DNA of 64,000 bases, taken from Fusobacterium sp. JB019 (GTDB lineage Bacteria > Fusobacteriota > Fusobacteriia > Fusobacteriales > Fusobacteriaceae). The stretch lies in assembly GCA_030673965.1 (NCBI GenBank), contig JAUTCN010000018.1:47476-111475 (forward strand), given 5' to 3'. The position numbers were made by a program, and so were the translations under genes. This document shows, piece after piece, positions 28,936 through 36,984 of this stretch. Each line of letters starts with the position of its first letter. Within the stretch, counting starts at the first letter, position 1. The notes beneath the pieces are model-generated. The model saw nothing but the letters and a program-made list of their open reading frames with translations, had not been told where the DNA came from and did no database searches.

Positions 28936-30333
28936 ATGAAGTACGATATAATTTTTTTAGGCGGCGGACAGGCAGGAGTTTTTGGAGCCTATGAAGCTAT
29001 GAAATTAAATCCCAATTTAAAAGTTTTAATTATAGATAAGGGAAGAATGTTAAAAGAAAGAGTATGTCCTAAAGAAAAATTAGGTAAATGTGTAAATTGT
29101 CCAACTTGTGCAATAATTTATGGAGTAAGTGGAGCAGGAGCATTTTCAGATTCTAAATTTAATTTAGATTATAAAGTTGGAGGAGATGTACATAAAATAG
29201 TAGATAAAGCAATTGTTAATGATACTATTAACTATGTTGTAGATATTTATAGAAAATTTGGTTTTAATGAGGAAGCTACAGGTTTAAAATATAATACAGC
29301 AATGGAAGAAATCAAAAGAAAATGTATAGAAAATAGAATTCAGTTAGTAGATACACCTACAATGCATTTAGGTACAGATGGTTCAAGAAAATTATATACA
29401 AAATTAATTGATGAACTTTTAGAAAAAGGTGTTGAATTTAAAATAGAGAGAGATATTGAAGAATTAATAATAGAAGAAGGAAAAATTAAAGGGGCTAAGT
29501 GTCTATATAAAGGAGAACTTGAAGAATATTATTCTGATAATGTTTTACTTGCAATGGGAAGAAGTGGAGCTCATAAAGTTATGGAAATGAGCCATAAATA
29601 TGGAGTTGATTGTACTAATGGAGCGATAGATATCGGAGTTAGAGTGGAAATTCCAGATATTATAATGAAAGAAATTAATGAAAATTTTTATGAAGCAAAA
29701 ATGATATATTATACAAAAACTTATAGAGATAGGATGAGAACTTTTTGTAGTAACCCAAGTGGTTTTATAGCAGCAGAAAAGCATTCTGATAGTATAGTAT
29801 TAGCAAATGGACATGCATATAAAAATAAAAAATCAAAAAATACAAATTTAGCATTATTATGTACAAAAACATTTACTAAACCATTTGATCAACCTTTTGA
29901 ATATGCAGAAGCAATTGCAAAAATGTCTTCAATGCTTACAGGAGGAAAATTACTTCTTCAATCTTACGGTGATTTAAAAGAAGGAAGACGTTCAACAGAT
30001 GAAAAATTAGAAAGATTAAATATAGTTCCAACAACTACAGATTATGTTGCTGGTGACATTTCCTTAGCTTGTCCCAAAAGAATTTTAGACAATATAATGG
30101 AATTTATTGAAGCACATGATAAAATTACTCCAGGATTTGCATCTTCAGATTTATTATTATATTTTCCAGAAATTAAATTTAGAAGTACAAGAATGACTTT
30201 AAATGAAAATATGATGACAAATATAGAAGGACTTTATGCTGCTGGTGATGGTTCAGGTTATGGAAGTGGGCTTAATATAGCTGCAGTAATGGGAGTATTA
30301 GCAGTAAGAGATATGGTAGAAAAGATATCATAA
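28936..30333 (+). CDS. FAD-dependent dehydrogenase (COG2509-like)
   Basis: A 465-residue flavoprotein with the N-terminal FAD motif FLGGGQAGVFGAYEA, a cysteine group CPKEKLGKCVNCPTC near residues 56-70, and a GVSGAGAFSDSKF segment. The C-terminal FAD-closing sequence is LYAAGDGSGYGSGLNIAA. These fit the family of uncharacterised FAD dehydrogenases. The reaction is not known. AGGAGG precedes the ATG. It is the last gene of the trmFO run, followed by a strong terminator. Confidence 0.8.
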   Translation: MKYDIIFLGGGQAGVFGAYEAMKLNPNLKVLIIDKGRMLKERVCPKEKLGKCVNCPTCAIIYGVSGAGAFSDSKFNLDYKVGGDVHKIVDKAIVNDTINYVVDIYRKFGFNEEATGLKYNTAMEEIKRKCIENRIQLVDTPTMHLGTDGSRKLYTKLIDELLEKGVEFKIERDIEELIIEEGKIKGAKCLYKGELEEYYSDNVLLAMGRSGAHKVMEMSHKYGVDCTNGAIDIGVRVEIPDIIMKEINENFYEAKMIYYTKTYRDRMRTFCSNPSGFIAAEKHSDSIVLANGHAYKNKKSKNTNLALLCTKTFTKPFDQPFEYAEAIAKMSSMLTGGKLLLQSYGDLKEGRRSTDEKLERLNIVPTTTDYVAGDISLACPKRILDNIMEFIEAHDKITPGFASSDLLLYFPEIKFRSTRMTLNENMMTNIEGLYAAGDGSGYGSGLNIAAVMGVLAVRDMVEKIS

Positions 30334-30334
30334 T

Positions 30335-30366
30335 TTAAAAGAGACTTTTTAAAGTCTCTTTTTTTT
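30335..30366 (+). terminator. Terminator of the trmFO-to-FAD dehydrogenase operon
   Basis: AAAGAGACTTT and AAAGTCTCTTT form an almost loop-less stem followed by eight T residues. Confidence 0.9.
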
Positions 30367-30382
30367 GTAAATGTAAATAATG

Positions 30383-30448
30383 TTGACAAATAAGATAATA
30401 AAAGTTATTCTATAATGGTATTGGTTGGACCAATACCATTATAGAATA
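30383..30448 (+). promoter_or_regulatory. 2-hydroxyacid dehydrogenase promoter with perfect 20-bp palindrome
   Basis: TTGACA (30383-30388), 17 bp, TATTCT (30406-30411) is a strong promoter. From the first base of the -10 a perfect inverted repeat runs 30406-30425 / 30429-30448 with a three-base centre. Its core ATTGGT-TGG-ACCAAT matches the shape of operators of GntR/FCD regulators such as PdhR and LldR (TTGGTnnnACCAA). A protein bound here would block the promoter. No GntR gene is in the window. Confidence 0.85.
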
Positions 30449-30460
30449 GAGGTGAACTAA

Positions 30461-31417
30461 ATGAAAATAAAATCAAGAAAAGTTATAGTTATAGGGGCAG
30501 GACATGTAGGTTCTCATGTTGGATTTTCTTTTGTAACCCAAGGAGCATGTGATGAGTTAGTATATATTGATATAGATGAAAAGAAAGCCCAAGCTCAATC
30601 AGAAGATACGGAAGATTCGGTTGTTTATTTACCACATCATGTTAAAGTAAAAGCAGGAGATTATTCTGATGTTGATGATGCAGAAATAATTGTAATTTCA
30701 GCAGGACCTTTACCTGATGCAGGAAAAACAAGAATGGAGAGTTTAGGTACAACTTTAGAGTGTTTAGAATCAATAGTACAAGGAATAAAAAATTCTAAAT
30801 TTTCAGGTATAATAATAAATATTTCTAATCCAGCAGATGTGGTTACAGCTTATTTACAAAAAAGATTAAATTATCCAACTGAGAGAATTTTATCTACAAG
30901 CACAACATTAGATTCAGCTAGATTAAGAAAGGCTTTAGCTAGAAATTTAAATATAGATCAAAAATCAATATATGCTTATGTTATGGGGGAGCATGGAGAA
31001 AGTCAAATGGTTCCTTGGTCATGTGCTAGTATATTTGGAAAATCATTATTAGATTTAATGAAAGAAAATCCAGATACTTACGGGAAATTAGATTTAAATA
31101 AAATAGCAGATGAAGCAAGAGCAGGAGCTTGGGTAGTTATTGATGGAAAGGGTTCCACTGAATTTGGAATAGGAACTTCATGTGTAGAAATTGCAAAAAC
31201 AATTTTTGCAAATGAAAGAAAAGTTTGTATGATATCAACTTTATTAAAAGGAGAATATGGACAAGAAAATGTTTATGCAAGTGTACCTGCAATTTTAGGA
31301 AATGAAGGAGTGATTAAAGTTATAGAATTACCTTTAACAGAAAAAGAATTAATTGAATTTGGTAATTCATGTGAAATAATGAGGAAAAATACAAATAAAG
31401 CATTAAATATGAATTAA
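30461..31417 (+). CDS. L-lactate/malate dehydrogenase-family 2-hydroxyacid dehydrogenase
   Basis: A 318-residue NAD-dependent dehydrogenase. The Rossmann motif is VIGAGHVGSHVG. The catalytic set Asn123, Asp151, Arg154 and His178 (GEHGES) corresponds to residues 140, 168, 171 and 195 of lactate dehydrogenase. The specificity position equivalent to 102 is Pro85 (AGPLPDAGKTR), neither the Gln of lactate nor the Arg of malate dehydrogenases, so the substrate may be another 2-oxo acid. It is convergent with ilvE, which makes branched-chain 2-oxo acids, so a hydroxyisocaproate-type role is possible but unproven. GAGGTGA is the ribosome site. Confidence 0.85.
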   Translation: MKIKSRKVIVIGAGHVGSHVGFSFVTQGACDELVYIDIDEKKAQAQSEDTEDSVVYLPHHVKVKAGDYSDVDDAEIIVISAGPLPDAGKTRMESLGTTLECLESIVQGIKNSKFSGIIINISNPADVVTAYLQKRLNYPTERILSTSTTLDSARLRKALARNLNIDQKSIYAYVMGEHGESQMVPWSCASIFGKSLLDLMKENPDTYGKLDLNKIADEARAGAWVVIDGKGSTEFGIGTSCVEIAKTIFANERKVCMISTLLKGEYGQENVYASVPAILGNEGVIKVIELPLTEKELIEFGNSCEIMRKNTNKALNMN

Positions 31418-31429
31418 TCATTATTAGGG

Positions 31430-31503
31430 TTAACCCAACCTGTTGGTTAGACAGGTTGGATTAAGGATGTATGGCTAAACTGCTTCATTTGAAGCAGTTT
31501 TTG
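31430..31503. terminator. Two hairpins between the dehydrogenase and ilvE genes
   Basis: CCAACCTGT (31435-31443) pairs with ACAGGTTGG (31451-31459), flanked by TTAA on both sides. AAACTGCTTC (31477-31486) then pairs with GAAGCAGTTT (31491-31500) and runs into TT. The second is a terminator for the plus strand and, less strongly, for convergent ilvE. The first lacks a T run. Confidence 0.75.
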
Positions 31504-31508
31504 GCTAA

Positions 31509-32570
31509 TTAAAGTTTTTGAGTCCAATTAAATGGATCTTCAGTTTTTCCCCACTGAATATCAGTAAGGGTATTATAAAGTTTTTGAGTCACTTTTCCAG
31601 TTTTAAAATTATTGATGATAACAGTTTCTCCTTTATAGAAAAGTTCTCCAATAGGAGAAATAACTGCAGCAGTTCCAGTTCCAAAAGCTTCTTCTAGTTT
31701 ACCAGTTCTTCCAGCGTCCATAAGAAAGTCTATTGAAAAATGTTCTTCAGCTACTTCATAACCCCAACTTTTTAAAAGTTTGATACAAGAATCACGAGTA
31801 ACACCAGGAAGTACAGTTCCATCAATAGGTGAAGTATAAATTTTACCGTCTATTTTAAAAAGAGCGTTCATAGAACCAACCTCTTCTACATATTTCCTTT
31901 TTTCTCCATCTAACCAAAGTACTTGAGTATAACCTTTTTCTTGAGCTTGAACTTGAGCAAGCATACTTGCAGCATAATTTCCACCACATTTAGTAAATCC
32001 TGTACCACCTTTTGAAGCACGAACTAATTGATCTTCTACGTATATTTTTACTGGATTAACTCCTTCAGGATAATAGTTTCCAACAGGGCAAAGGATTACA
32101 ATAAATTTGAAATTACCAGCAGCATGAAGTCCAACTGTTTGTTCAGTTGAAAAAATAAATGGACGTATGTATAAAGAAGTTCCTTCAAGATGAGGTATCC
32201 AATCTTGTTCAACTTCTAAAAGAGAGTTAATTGCTTCTAAAAAAACATCCTCAGATATTTTAGGAATACATAATCTTTCGCAAGAACTTTGTAATCTTCT
32301 AGCATTCATCTCTGGTCTAAAAAGTTGAATATTATTGTCCGGAGTTCTATAAGCTTTCATTCCCTCGAAGACTTCTTGAGCATAATGAAGAACAAAAGAG
32401 GCAGGACTTAAAGATAAAGGGCCATAAGGAACTATTTTAGCATTATGCCATCCTTTTTCATTAGTATAATCCATTGTTAACATATGATCAGTAAAATATT
32501 TACCAAAGCCTAAGTTGCTTTCATCTGGTTTTGTTTTTAAATTGTTAGATTTTTCAAATTTAATATTCAT
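31509..32570 (-). CDS. ilvE: Branched-chain amino acid aminotransferase
   Basis: A 353-residue fold-type IV PLP enzyme that interconverts Leu, Ile and Val with their 2-oxo acids. Key signatures are the EVFEGMKAYRT segment near residue 67, the PLP lysine in GFTKCGGNYA near residue 200, EEVGSMNALF, and the late GTVLPGVTRDS and FGTGTAAVISP. The length fits the larger BCAT group. The gene is preceded on its strand by an Ile/Leu/Val-rich leader frame and a terminator (separate entries), which indicates attenuation by branched-chain amino acid supply. Confidence 0.95.
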   Translation of the reverse strand: MNIKFEKSNNLKTKPDESNLGFGKYFTDHMLTMDYTNEKGWHNAKIVPYGPLSLSPASFVLHYAQEVFEGMKAYRTPDNNIQLFRPEMNARRLQSSCERLCIPKISEDVFLEAINSLLEVEQDWIPHLEGTSLYIRPFIFSTEQTVGLHAAGNFKFIVILCPVGNYYPEGVNPVKIYVEDQLVRASKGGTGFTKCGGNYAASMLAQVQAQEKGYTQVLWLDGEKRKYVEEVGSMNALFKIDGKIYTSPIDGTVLPGVTRDSCIKLLKSWGYEVAEEHFSIDFLMDAGRTGKLEEAFGTGTAAVISPIGELFYKGETVIINNFKTGKVTQKLYNTLTDIQWGKTEDPFNWTQKL

Positions 32571-32592
32571 TGTAAATCCCCCTTGAAGTTAT

Positions 32593-32623
32593 AAAAAAAA
32601 CACAATCTTAAACAAGATTGTGT
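32593..32623 (-). terminator. ilvE attenuator terminator
   Basis: On the minus strand ACACAATCTT (32623-32614) pairs with AAGATTGTGT (32609-32600) over a four-base loop and is followed by eight T residues. It lies between the leader ORF stop and the ilvE start, so transcription must pass it to reach ilvE. Confidence 0.88.
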
Positions 32624-32641
32624 AAATGATTAATAAAATTA

Positions 32642-32689
32642 TCAAAATATTTAAATTAAAATATAAATTTAAATATAACTATTTGATAA
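32642..32689 (-). promoter_or_regulatory. Alternative hairpin overlapping the leader stop codon
   Basis: On the minus strand an ATATTTAAAT / ATTTAAATAT stem, extended outward by ATCAAA / TTTGAT, spans the end of the leader ORF including its TAA. A ribosome stalled in or released from the leader frame could change this structure and, through it, the terminator below. Confidence 0.5.
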
Positions 32690-32815
32690 AGATGGAAAAA
32701 CATTTATTATCTTGCTGGGCATAATTTTTTTACAAATACGTATAAGAAATATTATTAAGACGCTAAATAATATTAGTGATATTAGTATAAAAATTATGAC
32801 GTTAAGTAATAGCAT
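32669..32815 (-). CDS. ilvE leader peptide (branched-chain-rich)
   Basis: A 48-codon frame in front of ilvE, too short for most ORF callers. It has a strong ribosome site (AAGGAGG six bases before the ATG) and 13 Ile, 9 Leu and 3 Val among 48 residues, starting MLLLNVII. It is followed by an alternative hairpin and then an intrinsic terminator before ilvE, the layout of a classical leader-peptide attenuator. The first 25 residues are also a plausible membrane helix followed by the basic RICKK, so a small membrane protein is the alternative. No T-box motif is present. Confidence 0.7.
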   Translation of the reverse strand: MLLLNVIIFILISLILFSVLIIFLIRICKKIMPSKIINVFPSLSNSYI

Positions 32816-32854
32816 ATTTTTCCTCCTTCTTAAAATTTTGATTTATTAAAAATA

Positions 32855-32883
32855 AGTATAAATGAAATTAATGAAAAAAGCAA
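32855..32883 (-). promoter_or_regulatory. Promoter of the ilvE leader transcript
   Basis: On the minus strand TTGCTT (32883-32878), 17 bp, TATACT (32860-32855) lies about 30 bp before the leader ribosome site. It is the only convincing promoter upstream of the ilvE leader. Confidence 0.65.
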
Positions 32884-33059
32884 GTAAAATTTTCAATAAT
32901 TTTTTTTAGGTGAAGGAATATTTCGTTTAAGTCTTTTAAATAGAGTATATTTTAATTATAAAAGAAATAAAAAATTTAAATTAAGTTAAGAAAAATTTTT
33001 TGATATAAAAATAATAAGGTATAATAGTTTTACATAGAAAATTGAAAAGGAGAAGTAAA

Positions 33060-34037
33060 TTGAAAGAGATAAAACTGACTGAAATAAATGGAATAAAAAT
33101 AGGGAATGCTCAAAATATAGAAGGGGCAACAGGATGTACCGTTATTTTATGTGAAGAAGGAGGGATAGCGGGAGTAGATGTAAGGGGAGGAGCACCAGCT
33201 TCTAGAGAAACAGAATTATTAAAATCAGAAAATACTGTGGAAGAGGTGCATGGAATAATATTAAGTGGAGGAAGTGCTTATGGTCTAGATGCAGCAGCAG
33301 GAGTAATGGAATATTTAGAAGAAAAAGGAAAAGGTTTTGATGTTAAAGTTGGAGTTGTTCCTATTGTTTGTGGAGCTTCTTTGTTTGATTTAATTATTGG
33401 AGATTCTAAATGTAGACCAGATAAAAAAATGGGATATAATGCTTGCTTAAATTCAGAAAAGAATGAAATAAAAGAAGGGAATGTAGGAGCAGGAACAGGG
33501 GCAAGTATAGGGAAAATAACTGGAGTAGAAAGAGCAATGAAGGGTGGACTTGGAGTTTATACACTTCAAATTGGAGAATTAAAAGTTGGAGCAGTTGTTG
33601 CAGTAAATGCCTTAGGAGATGTTGTTGATATAGATACAAATAAAATAATGGCAGGATTGTTAAATTCAGAAAAAAATGATTTAGCTAGCACAGAAGAAGA
33701 ACTATATTCTCAATATAGATATTCAGAAAAAAATGTTTTTAATGGAAATACAACGATAGGTTGCATAATCACAAATGCAAAATTAACAAAATCTCAAATG
33801 AATAAATTAGCTTCTATTTCCCATAATGGTTATGCTAAAGCTATTTCTCCTGTTCATACTACAGTTGATGGGGATACAATATTTACGTTGTCAACAAATA
33901 AAGTAGAAGCTATGCCTGATGCAGTTGGAGTTTTAGCAACTAAAGTTATGAGTAAAGCTATAAATAGAGCAATTTTAAATGCTGAATCAGCCTACAACTT
34001 AAAATCAATAAATGATATAAGAAAAAATTTGAAATAG
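33060..34037 (+). CDS. P1-family (S58) aminopeptidase/esterase
   Basis: A 325-residue DmpA/BapA-like N-terminal-nucleophile peptidase. Family marks are ITEINGIKIGNAQ at the N terminus, ATGCTVILCEEGG, GIILSGGSAYGLDAA near residue 75, and GNVGAGTGASIGK near residue 145, where self-cleavage is expected. Members cleave N-terminal residues from peptides or act as D-esterases or amidases; the substrate here is not known. The start is TTG 33060, because AAAGGAGAAG lies directly before it; an in-frame TTG at 33042 has no such site. The downstream gene is an adenine deaminase in the same direction. Confidence 0.85.
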   Translation: MKEIKLTEINGIKIGNAQNIEGATGCTVILCEEGGIAGVDVRGGAPASRETELLKSENTVEEVHGIILSGGSAYGLDAAAGVMEYLEEKGKGFDVKVGVVPIVCGASLFDLIIGDSKCRPDKKMGYNACLNSEKNEIKEGNVGAGTGASIGKITGVERAMKGGLGVYTLQIGELKVGAVVAVNALGDVVDIDTNKIMAGLLNSEKNDLASTEEELYSQYRYSEKNVFNGNTTIGCIITNAKLTKSQMNKLASISHNGYAKAISPVHTTVDGDTIFTLSTNKVEAMPDAVGVLATKVMSKAINRAILNAESAYNLKSINDIRKNLK

Positions 34038-34045
34038 GAGATGAA

Positions 34046-35809
34046 ATGAAAAAAATTGAAAGAAGAAATTTAATAAAAGCCTCTTTAGGGATATTGAAAT
34101 GTACTTTAAAATTAGAAAATGCAAATTTAATAAATGTTTTTTCTGGTGAAATATATTTAGCTAATGTATATGTTTATGATAATTATATTGTAGATGTGGT
34201 AGAAAGTTTAAAGGATACCAATAAAGTAGTTGATAAAGTTATAGATTTAAAAGGAAAATATTTAGCTCCAGGTTTAATAGATTCTCATATGCATATAGAA
34301 AGTACCCATTTAACTCCTTATTATTTTGCGCAAGCAGTTCTTCCAAAAGGAACAACTACGGTGATAGCAGATCCTCATGAAATAGTAAATGTTCTAGGAG
34401 AAGAGGGACTAGATTATATGCTAGAAGCCTCTAAAAAATTACCAATGAATCAATATTTTTTAATTCCTTCTTGTGTTCCTTCAGTTTTAAATTTAGAAAA
34501 TTCAGGAGCAACTGTAACTGCAAAAGATGTTGGAAAATGGTTAGATAAAGATAGAATTCTTGGTCTTGGAGAAATTATGGATTTTTTAGGTGTGATAAAC
34601 TGTGATGAGAGAATGGAAGATATAATAGATATAGCTTATCAAAAAGGAAAATTTTTACAAGGACATGCTCCAGGATTAACTGGTGATAAATTATCAGCTT
34701 ACTTATGTGGAGGTCCTGTTTCTTGCCATGAAACAAGAGATGGATTTAAAGCTATTGAAAAAATAAGGAAAGGAATAACTGTTGACGCTAGAGAAAGTTC
34801 AATGTCTAAAAATATAACTTCAATAGTTGAAAATATAGTATCCAAAGGGTTTAAATCTCCTAGAAATTTAACTCTTTGTACAGATGATAGAGAACCAAAG
34901 GATATAATCGAAAATGGACATTTAAATAATTGTTTAAAAGTTGCTGTAAAAGCTGGTTTAGATCCAATTGAAGCAATAAGGGCGGTAACAATAAATGCAG
35001 CTTGTGAAGTTAAGATAGAAAAATTAGGAGCTATAGCTCCTGGCTATTTTGCAGATATGGTTGTTTTTGATGATTTAAAAGATTTTAATGTAGAAAAAAC
35101 ATTTTATAGAGGAAAGTTGGTTTCTGAATTTGGGAAGATGAAAGTAGAAATAGAGCAAAAACAATTAGAAATAGAAAAAAGAAATACAGTTTATATTCCT
35201 TTAGTTGAAGAAAATCAATTGAAAATAAAGACAGATAAAAAAGAAGGGCTAGTAAAAATAAAAGGCATTTTTTATGAAGATACAAAAAGAACCTTTACAA
35301 AATTAAAAGAATTTGAAGTTCCAGTTAAAAATTATTTTGTTGATTTATCTTCTACAGATTTAAATTTCGTGGCAGTGATTAATAGGCATCAAGGAAATAA
35401 TAATATATCATTAGCGGTAGTTGAAAATTTTAAAATGAAAGAAGGAGGAGTTGGAACAACTTATTCACATGATGCTCATAATATGACAATAGTATATACT
35501 AATCCAAAAGATGCAGTAATTATAGCAAATAGATTAAAAAATATTGGTGGTGGAGTAGTTATAGCAGAAAAAGAAAAAATTAAAGATGAAATTAATTTTC
35601 CAATTGCGGGCATGCTTTCAAATGAAGATGCTTATAAAACAGGAAATAATATAGAAAGGATTAATAATCTTTTGAGAAAAATGGGTATAGAATGTGATAG
35701 TCCTATAACAAGGCCAAGTTCTCTAGCTTTAATAGTGATACCAGAAGTTAAAATAAGTGATTTAGGGATAATTGATGTATTAAATCAAAAAATAATAAAA
35801 CAAATTTAG
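34046..35809 (+). CDS. ade: Adenine deaminase
   Basis: Converts adenine to hypoxanthine and ammonia for purine salvage. The 587-residue amidohydrolase has the metal-binding LAPGLIDSHMHIESTH near residue 75, ADPHEIVNVLG near residue 108, and GHAPGL near residue 208. The C-terminal adenine deaminase domain has GGGVVIAEK near residue 505. The motif CTDDREP (near residue 278) differs from the usual TDDRHP, so the fit is good but not textbook. TAGGAGA lies before the ATG. A bidirectional terminator follows. Confidence 0.88.
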   Translation: MKKIERRNLIKASLGILKCTLKLENANLINVFSGEIYLANVYVYDNYIVDVVESLKDTNKVVDKVIDLKGKYLAPGLIDSHMHIESTHLTPYYFAQAVLPKGTTTVIADPHEIVNVLGEEGLDYMLEASKKLPMNQYFLIPSCVPSVLNLENSGATVTAKDVGKWLDKDRILGLGEIMDFLGVINCDERMEDIIDIAYQKGKFLQGHAPGLTGDKLSAYLCGGPVSCHETRDGFKAIEKIRKGITVDARESSMSKNITSIVENIVSKGFKSPRNLTLCTDDREPKDIIENGHLNNCLKVAVKAGLDPIEAIRAVTINAACEVKIEKLGAIAPGYFADMVVFDDLKDFNVEKTFYRGKLVSEFGKMKVEIEQKQLEIEKRNTVYIPLVEENQLKIKTDKKEGLVKIKGIFYEDTKRTFTKLKEFEVPVKNYFVDLSSTDLNFVAVINRHQGNNNISLAVVENFKMKEGGVGTTYSHDAHNMTIVYTNPKDAVIIANRLKNIGGGVVIAEKEKIKDEINFPIAGMLSNEDAYKTGNNIERINNLLRKMGIECDSPITRPSSLALIVIPEVKISDLGIIDVLNQKIIKQI

Positions 35810-35813
35810 AAAT

Positions 35814-35847
35814 AAAAAAAGCCTCATTAATGAGGCTTTTATTTTTA
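35814..35847. terminator. Bidirectional terminator between ade and rpmA
   Basis: AAAGCCTCA pairs with TGAGGCTTT over a four-base loop, A-rich on one side and T-rich on the other. Confidence 0.9.
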
Positions 35848-35852
35848 AATCA

Positions 35853-36137
35853 TTATTTAGTTTCGTATACAGAAACTTGCTTTTTGTCTCTACCTAATCT
35901 TTCGAATTTTACATATCCGTCAATTAATGCAAATAAAGTATGGTCTTTTCCTTGACCGATATTATTACCGGCATGGAATTTATTCCCTCTTTGTCTGATT
36001 ATGATGTTTCCAGCTTTAACAGCTTCTCCATCATACTTTTTTACACCAAGGTATTTAGGGTTAGAATCTCTTCCGTTTTTAACAGAACCTTGACCTTTTT
36101 TATGTGCAAATAATTGTATATTTAATGAAAATAACAT
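35853..36137 (-). CDS. rpmA: 50S ribosomal protein bL27 with N-terminal prosequence
   Basis: Large-subunit protein near the peptidyl-transferase centre, 94 residues. It begins with the extra segment [10 protein letters not shown] before the mature AHKKGQGS start. This matches the cleavage site of the Prp protease (after the Phe, position 10) known from Staphylococcus aureus. The protease gene prp is immediately upstream in the same operon. The core [15 protein letters not shown] and the GNIIIRQRG and [12 protein letters not shown] segments are typical. Confidence 0.97.
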   Translation of the reverse strand: MLFSLNIQLFAHKKGQGSVKNGRDSNPKYLGVKKYDGEAVKAGNIIIRQRGNKFHAGNNIGQGKDHTLFALIDGYVKFERLGRDKKQVSVYETK

Positions 36138-36473
36138 TTAAAATTCCTCCTTCTCTACAAGCTTTATATTTTTTGGATAATTCTTCGATAGTTCTTTAAG
36201 AACTACCATCATGCTTTCCAAAAGAGTATGCACTTCTCTTTCTTTACCATTTAGGTCCATATTGTTTAAATCAACAGATATAAGACCATCAGAAGATAAC
36301 TCAAATCTAGGATAGATTTCTAAAACATCTTGGAATCCTGCAAGAGGAAACTGCAATGCGGTAGAAAGTGCTGCACACACTATATCTGATCCATATTCAT
36401 TATATTCTGCATGTCCAGTAGCTTTATATCTAATAATTCTACCGTTTTTTCTAAAAATTTCAATCTTAGTCAT
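36138..36473 (-). CDS. prp: Ribosomal-processing cysteine protease Prp
   Basis: A 111-residue protein of the YsxB family. The catalytic pair is His21 (GHAEY) and Cys33 (SDIVCAALS), one position from the His22/Cys34 of the Staphylococcus aureus enzyme. It trims the N terminus of bL27 in known cases. It lies between rplU and rpmA, abutting rpmA with no gap; in this layout the substrate, the protease and bL21 are made together. Confidence 0.93.
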   Translation of the reverse strand: MTKIEIFRKNGRIIRYKATGHAEYNEYGSDIVCAALSTALQFPLAGFQDVLEIYPRFELSSDGLISVDLNNMDLNGKEREVHTLLESMMVVLKELSKNYPKNIKLVEKEEF

Positions 36474-36481
36474 AATATTAA

Positions 36482-36793
36482 CTATGCGTTAATTGATTTA
36501 ACTCTGATTTCAGTAAATAGTTGTCTGTGACCTTTTTTTCTATGGTATCCTGTTTTTGGCTTGTATTTGAAGTTAATAACTTTTTCACCTTTACCTTGGT
36601 TTAAAATCTCAACTGCAACTTTAGCTCCTTCAACTACTGGAGTTCCAACTTTTACATCTTCACCATTAGCTACTAAAAGAACATCAGTTAATTCTACAGT
36701 TTCGTTAACTTCAGCATTAAGCTTTTCAACTCTTAAAACATCACCTTCTGCAACTTTGTACTGTTTACCACCAGTTTTTATAACTGCGTACAT
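36482..36793 (-). CDS. rplU: 50S ribosomal protein bL21
   Basis: A 103-residue ribosomal protein with the start [18 protein letters not shown] and the late [16 protein letters not shown], both characteristic. First gene of the rplU-prp-rpmA operon on the minus strand, read from a strong promoter through a structured leader. GGAGGTG is the ribosome site. Confidence 0.97.
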   Translation of the reverse strand: MYAVIKTGGKQYKVAEGDVLRVEKLNAEVNETVELTDVLLVANGEDVKVGTPVVEGAKVAVEILNQGKGEKVINFKYKPKTGYHRKKGHRQLFTEIRVKSINA

Positions 36794-36799
36794 TCCAAC

Positions 36800-36892
36800 A
36801 CCTCCAAAAGTATTTATTCGCTAGCTAGGGTTGCTGACTACCGTCGCTAAGCGTAACTACAAAATAATATCATAAAAGCTCTTTAATGTCAA
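36800..36892 (-). promoter_or_regulatory. rplU promoter and L21-type structured leader
   Basis: On the minus strand TTGACA (36892-36887), 17 bp, TATTAT (36869-36864) starts a leader in which CGCTTAGC and GCTAGCG (about 36855-36815) form a stem around a GC-rich loop (CGACGGTAG, CAGCAACCC). Its GC content stands out from the surroundings. The position and shape fit the autoregulatory L21 leader seen in Firmicutes, where ribosomal protein limits its own operon. Confidence 0.7.
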
Positions 36893-36984
36893 TGGTTTTT
36901 TTGTTTAAAAACATAATTGATTTTTTATAAATATAAAGGTATAATTTTTTAGTGAAGAAATAATTAAGATATTAAGGAGAAGCC

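Noticed and set aside
32571..32830. T-box riboswitch upstream of ilvE
   Set aside because: No AGGGTGGNACCGCG-type T-box sequence or specifier stem is present; a leader peptide and terminator explain the region better.
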